Source of the DNA: Candidatus Poribacteria bacterium
GTDB taxonomy: Bacteria > Poribacteria > WGA-4E > GCA-2687025
Assembly: GCA_002687025.1 (NCBI GenBank)
Contig: NYZG01000409.1
Coordinates: forward strand, 1-9,679
DNA: 9,679 nucleotides
Direction of reading: 5' to 3'
Of this stretch, positions 6,365 to 9,679 are shown one piece after another. A program made the translations under genes and the position numbers. Positions within the stretch are counted from its first letter, which is position 1. Each line of letters opens with the position of its first letter. The notes under the pieces were generated by a model. The model was not told where the DNA came from. It did not search any database and saw only the letters and a list, made by a program, of their open reading frames with translations.

Positions 6365-7203
6365 GCTCGGGTGTCCAGCTCGTCAGCTGCTGCCCGTCGG
6401 TAGGCCGCGGCAAGTCGGGCGGTCACCGACCCGACGCCGCCCGTTCCGATAGCGTCGCCATCCACGCCTGTCAGGGGAAGCGCGCCCGCGACGGCGTTGG
6501 TCAGGAACGCCTCGTCCGCGTGTCGCAGGTCGGGACGGGAGAGGACGCGTTCCTCGGCGACGATGCCTTCGGCCGAGGCGAGCTCGATCACGGCGGCGCG
6601 CGTGATGCCGGGAAGCAACGGCATGTCCGACGGCGGGGTCATGGCCTTCCCTTGCGAGACGATGAACAGGTTCGAGGTCGAGCCCTCCAGGATGTTCCCC
6701 CGGGCGTCGTACGCCAGGGCCTCCGCATGACCGCCGATTGCCGCGATCCGACGGGCGCGCCAATGCGCGGCGTAGTTGAGAGACTTGTGCTTGGTGAGCG
6801 GCCCCCCTCCGCCTTCAAGGAGAGTAGCCGAGACGCCCCGTTCATACATCTCCCGCGTGTACGAGATGTCCCGGAGCATGACGAGAACCGTGGGGTTCCC
6901 GGGCGTTTCGCCCTCGGCCACGGTGAGCCGGACGGCGACATCGCCGTCGGGCGCGTTCACCTCGACGGTTTCCCGCATCGCATCGGCAAACTCGGTCGAC
7001 GTTGGCGCCGGGGAGATGCTCAGGAATTCGAGCGCCCGGCTCAGACGTGCAGCGTGGCGGCTCAGGCGGAACGCGCCCCGTCCCGGTACCCAGCGGACCG
7101 TTTCGAAAGCGCCATCGCCATACAGGAACCCAGGCGACATGGGTGATATCGTGGCGTCTTCGTGACGCGTGATGGAGCCGTTCAGCCGGACATAGGGATA
7201 CAC
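6361..7203 (-). CDS. pabC: Class IV PLP aminotransferase family, probable aminodeoxychorismate lyase
   Basis: A 280-residue fold-type IV PLP enzyme. As PabC it would cleave 4-amino-4-deoxychorismate to p-aminobenzoate and pyruvate for folate synthesis. Seen features are the N-terminal RLNGS...SPGFLYGDGAFETVR (6-37), the PLP lysine in KSLNYAA (Lys140), and NILEGSTSNLF (170-180), which binds the cofactor. The family also includes branched-chain and D-amino acid aminotransferases, so the lyase call leans on the adjacent pabB. The start is taken as GTG at 7203 because family members begin only a few residues before the RLNG strand and GGGAG lies 8 nt upstream; no ATG fits. It overlaps the 3' end of pabB by 22 nt in another frame, and its stop forms ATGA with the next gene. 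Confidence 0.88.
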   Translation of the reverse strand: MYPYVRLNGSITRHEDATISPMSPGFLYGDGAFETVRWVPGRGAFRLSRHAARLSRALEFLSISPAPTSTEFADAMRETVEVNAPDGDVAVRLTVAEGETPGNPTVLVMLRDISYTREMYERGVSATLLEGGGGPLTKHKSLNYAAHWRARRIAAIGGHAEALAYDARGNILEGSTSNLFIVSQGKAMTPPSDMPLLPGITRAAVIELASAEGIVAEERVLSRPDLRHADEAFLTNAVAGALPLTGVDGDAIGTGGVGSVTARLAAAYRRAAADELDTRA

Positions 7204-8618
7204 TCGCGCGCTCCCAAGGCGGCGAATAGGGGACTCGCCTTGCCCATGGTTTCGTGGTACTCCTCCTCGGGGTCGGAGTCCGCGACGATGCCGCTGCCCG
7301 CCCATAGACTGGCCTGACCGTCGCGCGCCACGATCGTGCGTATGGCGATATTCAGGTCGAACGCGCCGCCCGCGTCGAAGTAGCCGAGAGAGCCGGTGTA
7401 TATACCGCGACGAGCGGTTTCGAGCTCTGCGATCACCTGCATAGCGCGTATCTTGGGGGCGCCGGTGATCGAGCCGCCCGGGAACGTGGCGCGCAAGATG
7501 TCGCTCACGTCCACGCCCTCGCGCACTCGGCCTTCGATCGTCGCGACGGTGTGCTGCACAGTGGCGAACTTCTCGACCTCCCGCAGCGCCCGCACACGCA
7601 CGGAGCCGTATTCGCATATGCGGCCGAGGTCGTTGCGCTCCAGGTCCACGATCATCACGAGTTCGGCGGCGTCCTTGGCGCTGGCGAGAAGCTCCGCCTT
7701 GTAGAACGCCTGCTCGCCCTCGGGGCCGCCGCGCGGGCGCGTGCCCTTGATGGGCTTGGTCTCGATGCGGCGATTGCGCGGGTCGTAGCGCAGGAAACGC
7801 TCCGGCGACGAACTGGCGATCGCGCGATCGCCCATGTCCAAGAACGCCGCGAAGGGCGCCGGGTTCGCGTGGCGAAGCGCCGCGTACAGGTCGAACGGCG
7901 CGCCAGCGTGCGGCGCGAGAAACTCCTGCGCGACGTTCACCTGATACACATCGCCGGCTGCGATGTATTCCTTCGCAGCGCGCACGGCCTTCATGTAGCC
8001 CTCGGGGCCTACGGCCGACGAGATTGGCATGTCCACGGGCGGGGGCGCAGCGTATTCGTCCGCCGTGGTCGAGGGGCGCGCCATGAGTGGTGCGGCGTCG
8101 CGTATCCAAATCGGGTCGGGCGCGCCCGGCGTTTCCGTCGCAAATGCCAACGCGACATCCGACGCGTGGTCGTAGGCGATCACGCCGCTGTAGAAGCCCA
8201 TGTCCAACAACGGCTGGTCGGCAAACGGCTCCGGGGACCCCGCCGTCGGCTCTATCAACTCGCCGAGGTCGTACGCCAGGGCTCCCACGGCTCCGCCGCG
8301 GAACGGAGGACCGTCGTCTGACGGGGTCGTCGTCGCCGTTTCGGCGAGTGCTGCGGCGAAGGCGTCGAGCGGATGCTGTCGGGCTGTTGTCCGACGCGCC
8401 GCGCCATCCGGGCCGAAGCGCGTGGACTCGGCTCGGTCGGAATAGCCGCGCAGCGTCCTGTGGGGGTCGATGCCGAGGAACGACCATCGGCCGTCGACGG
8501 GATGGTCGCCCGCGCTCTCGAGCAGGAAAGGTCGACGGGCCTCCGGGAAGGCGGCGAGTAGGCGCCGCATGAGCACGTGGGGAGGACACGGGTCCTCGAC
8601 GACGATTGCGCGTTCCAC
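7182..8618 (-). CDS. pabB: Aminodeoxychorismate synthase component I
   Basis: A 478-residue chorismate-utilising enzyme that aminates chorismate to 4-amino-4-deoxychorismate with ammonia from a glutaminase partner (PabA). The N-terminal FLLES...GRWSFLG region is followed by the catalytic domain: AGDVYQVN (221-228), SSSPERFL (270-277), PIKGTRPRG with Lys291, IVDLERNDLGR (323-333), FPGGSITGAPK (379-389) and GSGIVADSDPEEEYHET (441-457). The lysine in PIKGT is typical of PabB, whereas anthranilate synthase TrpE usually has PIAGT, so para-aminobenzoate synthesis is favoured; the adjacent pabC agrees. No pabA is adjacent, so the amidotransferase must come from elsewhere (often shared with trpG). 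I take GTG 8618 as start because AGGAG lies 8 nt upstream; ATG 8636 lacks a ribosome binding site and would add six residues. Confidence 0.93.
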   Translation of the reverse strand: MERAIVVEDPCPPHVLMRRLLAAFPEARRPFLLESAGDHPVDGRWSFLGIDPHRTLRGYSDRAESTRFGPDGAARRTTARQHPLDAFAAALAETATTTPSDDGPPFRGGAVGALAYDLGELIEPTAGSPEPFADQPLLDMGFYSGVIAYDHASDVALAFATETPGAPDPIWIRDAAPLMARPSTTADEYAAPPPVDMPISSAVGPEGYMKAVRAAKEYIAAGDVYQVNVAQEFLAPHAGAPFDLYAALRHANPAPFAAFLDMGDRAIASSSPERFLRYDPRNRRIETKPIKGTRPRGGPEGEQAFYKAELLASAKDAAELVMIVDLERNDLGRICEYGSVRVRALREVEKFATVQHTVATIEGRVREGVDVSDILRATFPGGSITGAPKIRAMQVIAELETARRGIYTGSLGYFDAGGAFDLNIAIRTIVARDGQASLWAGSGIVADSDPEEEYHETMGKASPLFAALGARECIPMSG

Positions 8619-8626
8619 GTGGTTGG

Positions 8627-8632
8627 CTCCTA
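8627..8632 (-). promoter_or_regulatory. Ribosome binding site that favours the GTG start of pabB
   Basis: TAGGAG on the minus strand ends 8 nt before GTG 8618, an ideal Shine-Dalgarno sequence and spacing. The in-frame ATG at 8636 lies upstream of it and has only CGCTCGCG before it. This is the reason for choosing the GTG. Confidence 0.5.
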
Positions 8633-8654
8633 CCATCGCGAGCGGGCGATCTGA

Positions 8655-8684
8655 ACGCTATCACCCGGGGCGCTACATGGTCAA
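8655..8684 (-). promoter_or_regulatory. Possible sigma70-type promoter for the pab block
   Basis: Reading the minus strand, TTGACC (8684-8679, five of six bases of the -35 consensus) is followed after 18 nt by TAGCGT (8660-8655), which keeps only the T, A and final T of the -10 consensus but has an upstream TGA that would act as an extended -10. Transcription would begin about 30 nt before the pabB GTG, leaving room for the ribosome binding site. The position in the divergent gap fits. The weak -10 keeps confidence low. Confidence 0.35.
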
Positions 8685-8794
8685 GATGGCCGATACGCGC
8701 GGACAGGCGACGGCGATTAGGGCGTGCATCCGCCGCCCGTGATACGCTGATGCAGCCAGCCATCGGAGCCCGCGCAGTTGTTCGGAGAAACGTC

Positions 8795-9559
8795 ATGGAG
8801 TTCCCGGGATACGCGCTCCGTACCGCGGATGAACATCTCGACGACATCAGGCGCGCCGCGGAGGACGCCTCCCAACGCGTGTGGCCGGAATTCCTACGCC
8901 ACGGCGCCGTCGGCCGGTTGCACTGGGCGCAGCTCTGGACGCGCTTCCCGGAATACCAGTATGCCCTGGTCCATGACGAGACCGGCCACATCGTGGCGAT
9001 CGGCCACAGCATCCCTCTGGCGTGGCGCGGGCCTCTCCAGGATCTGCCCCCGGAAGGCTGGGAGTGGGCGATAGCGGACGGGATGCGGCCCTCAGGCCGG
9101 CCCCGCGACACGCTGAGCGCGCTGGCGATCATCGTCCTGCCTGACCATCAGCGTAAAGGCCTTGGCCGCCTGATGGTCCAAGCGATGTGCGACATCGGGC
9201 GGCGTCACGGCCTCGGCCGTTTGGTCGTGCCGCTTCGGCCCACGCTGAAGAGCCGCTACCCGCTGACGCCCATGGACCGATACGTGGGTTGGCGAAACGA
9301 AGATGGCCTCCCGTTCGACCCGTGGCTGCGCCTGCATGTCCGAGCCGGCGGGTCGGTCCGCGGGGTGTGTCCTCGCGCTTACACGGTCGAGGGAACCGTG
9401 GATGAGTGGGAGGAGTGGACAGGCATGCGGCTCCCGGAGAGCGGCGAGTACACCGTGCCGGGTGCCCTGGCGCCCATTGAGGTCGACGCTGACGCCGACA
9501 GCGTTCGGTACGTCGAAGCCAACGTGTGGGTGGCGCACGAGGTCCGAGGCCCGCGCTAG
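8795..9559 (+). CDS. GNAT family N-acetyltransferase
   Basis: A 254-residue acetyltransferase of the GNAT superfamily, transferring an acyl group from acyl-CoA to an unknown amine. Motif A is clear: LSALAIIVLPDHQRKGLGRL (107-126), with the Q/RxxGxG/A acetyl-CoA loop at QRKGLG (119-124). The C-terminal part, KSRYPLTPMDRYVGW...GLPFDPWLRLH (152-181), EEWTGM (206-211) and NVWVAHEV near the end, matches a longer GNAT subgroup of about 250 residues known in several high-GC bacteria, from memory of the family. Its substrate is not known to me. The ATG at 8795 is chosen over the in-frame ATG at 8750 because GGAGA lies 6 nt upstream; the other has no ribosome binding site. It is the only plus-strand gene and is divergent from pabB across about 175 nt. 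Confidence 0.87.
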   Translation: MEFPGYALRTADEHLDDIRRAAEDASQRVWPEFLRHGAVGRLHWAQLWTRFPEYQYALVHDETGHIVAIGHSIPLAWRGPLQDLPPEGWEWAIADGMRPSGRPRDTLSALAIIVLPDHQRKGLGRLMVQAMCDIGRRHGLGRLVVPLRPTLKSRYPLTPMDRYVGWRNEDGLPFDPWLRLHVRAGGSVRGVCPRAYTVEGTVDEWEEWTGMRLPESGEYTVPGALAPIEVDADADSVRYVEANVWVAHEVRGPR

Positions 9560-9679
9560 CGGAGCTTGGCGTCGGTGCTCGGGTCGTCCGGCATGAGGGC
9601 TATTCGGTTTTCGGTGTGTATTCGCTGAGAGGGGAGTTCTGTCTATGATCCTGTTGAATAGATGCGACAGGAGACAGGA
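9560..9679 (+). other. Non-coding right edge, possible leader of a gene beyond the window
   Basis: No gene is visible in these 120 bases. A TATGAT (9644-9649) is a good -10 hexamer, but no convincing -35 lies 16-18 nt upstream. The closing bases contain two AGGA-type sequences (GACAGGAGACAGGA), which look like a ribosome binding site for a start codon just outside. A short frame from ATG 9645, preceded by GGGGAG, also runs off the edge and could instead be the gene start. None of these can be decided here. Confidence 0.2.

Noticed and set aside
4988..6403. Plus-strand open frame of 471 codons
   Set aside because: It is antisense to the deacetylase-like gene over almost its whole length, with Arg/His/Val-rich shadow composition and no ribosome binding site context; the minus-strand gene has start coupling to pabC.
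6361..9132. Minus-strand open frame of 923 codons
   Set aside because: Only its last 280 codons (from GTG 7203) are real protein (PabC). The upstream part lies out of frame inside pabB and then antisense to the GNAT gene, and is Arg-rich shadow sequence.
9551..9562. CCGC-GCTA-GCGG hairpin at the GNAT stop as a terminator
   Set aside because: The stem is only 4 bp with no U-tract. The 11-nt GCTAGCGGAGC also occurs at 1115-1125, but a single short match at two gene ends is most simply chance.

Overview
This is a high-GC bacterial chromosome segment carrying housekeeping and small-molecule metabolism genes. Eight of the nine intact or edge-truncated genes lie on the minus strand; only the acetyltransferase gene at the right is on the plus strand. 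Because GC content is high, stop codons are rare in wrong frames, so long spurious frames cover almost every real gene. I called genes from protein motifs and start/stop overlaps, not from frame length. The protein set (Asd, RlmB, PabB/PabC, a secreted Ycf48-like propeller) fits an uncultured or poorly characterised bacterium. Nothing in the window fixes the phylum, and there is no rRNA, tRNA, CRISPR array, phage gene or insertion sequence.

Layout in transcription order on the minus strand. (1) pab block, 8618 to 5045: pabB (aminodeoxychorismate synthase, with the PabB-type PIKGT lysine motif), pabC (class IV aminotransferase/lyase, overlapping pabB by 22 nt), then a 439-aa protein that loosely resembles polysaccharide deacetylases and is coupled to pabC by an ATGA overlap. 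A plausible promoter lies just upstream of pabB, in the gap facing the divergent GNAT gene. (2) A secreted Ycf48/BNR-type beta-propeller, 4985 to 3960. (3) A relic of a DUF559 gene (3953 to 3747) that keeps only the C-terminal part and runs into a perfect inverted repeat. (4) A tightly packed block from 3754 to 1116: CPBP-family membrane protease, rlmB (23S rRNA 2'-O-methyltransferase), a 132-aa unrecognised protein, and a stand-alone RibD C-terminal-type reductase, with a 10-nt gap and then two successive ATGA overlaps. (5) A strong hairpin without a U-tract, then asd (aspartate-semialdehyde dehydrogenase), whose 3' end is cut off by the left edge.

The plus-strand GNAT gene occupies 8795 to 9559. 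The last 120 bases show no gene but may hold the leader of one beyond the window.

I do not see a convincing undescribed multi-gene system. The items most worth a second look are the DUF559 tail joined to an inverted repeat, the deacetylase-like protein translationally coupled to the folate gene pabC, and the small unknown protein locked between rlmB and the RibD-like reductase.
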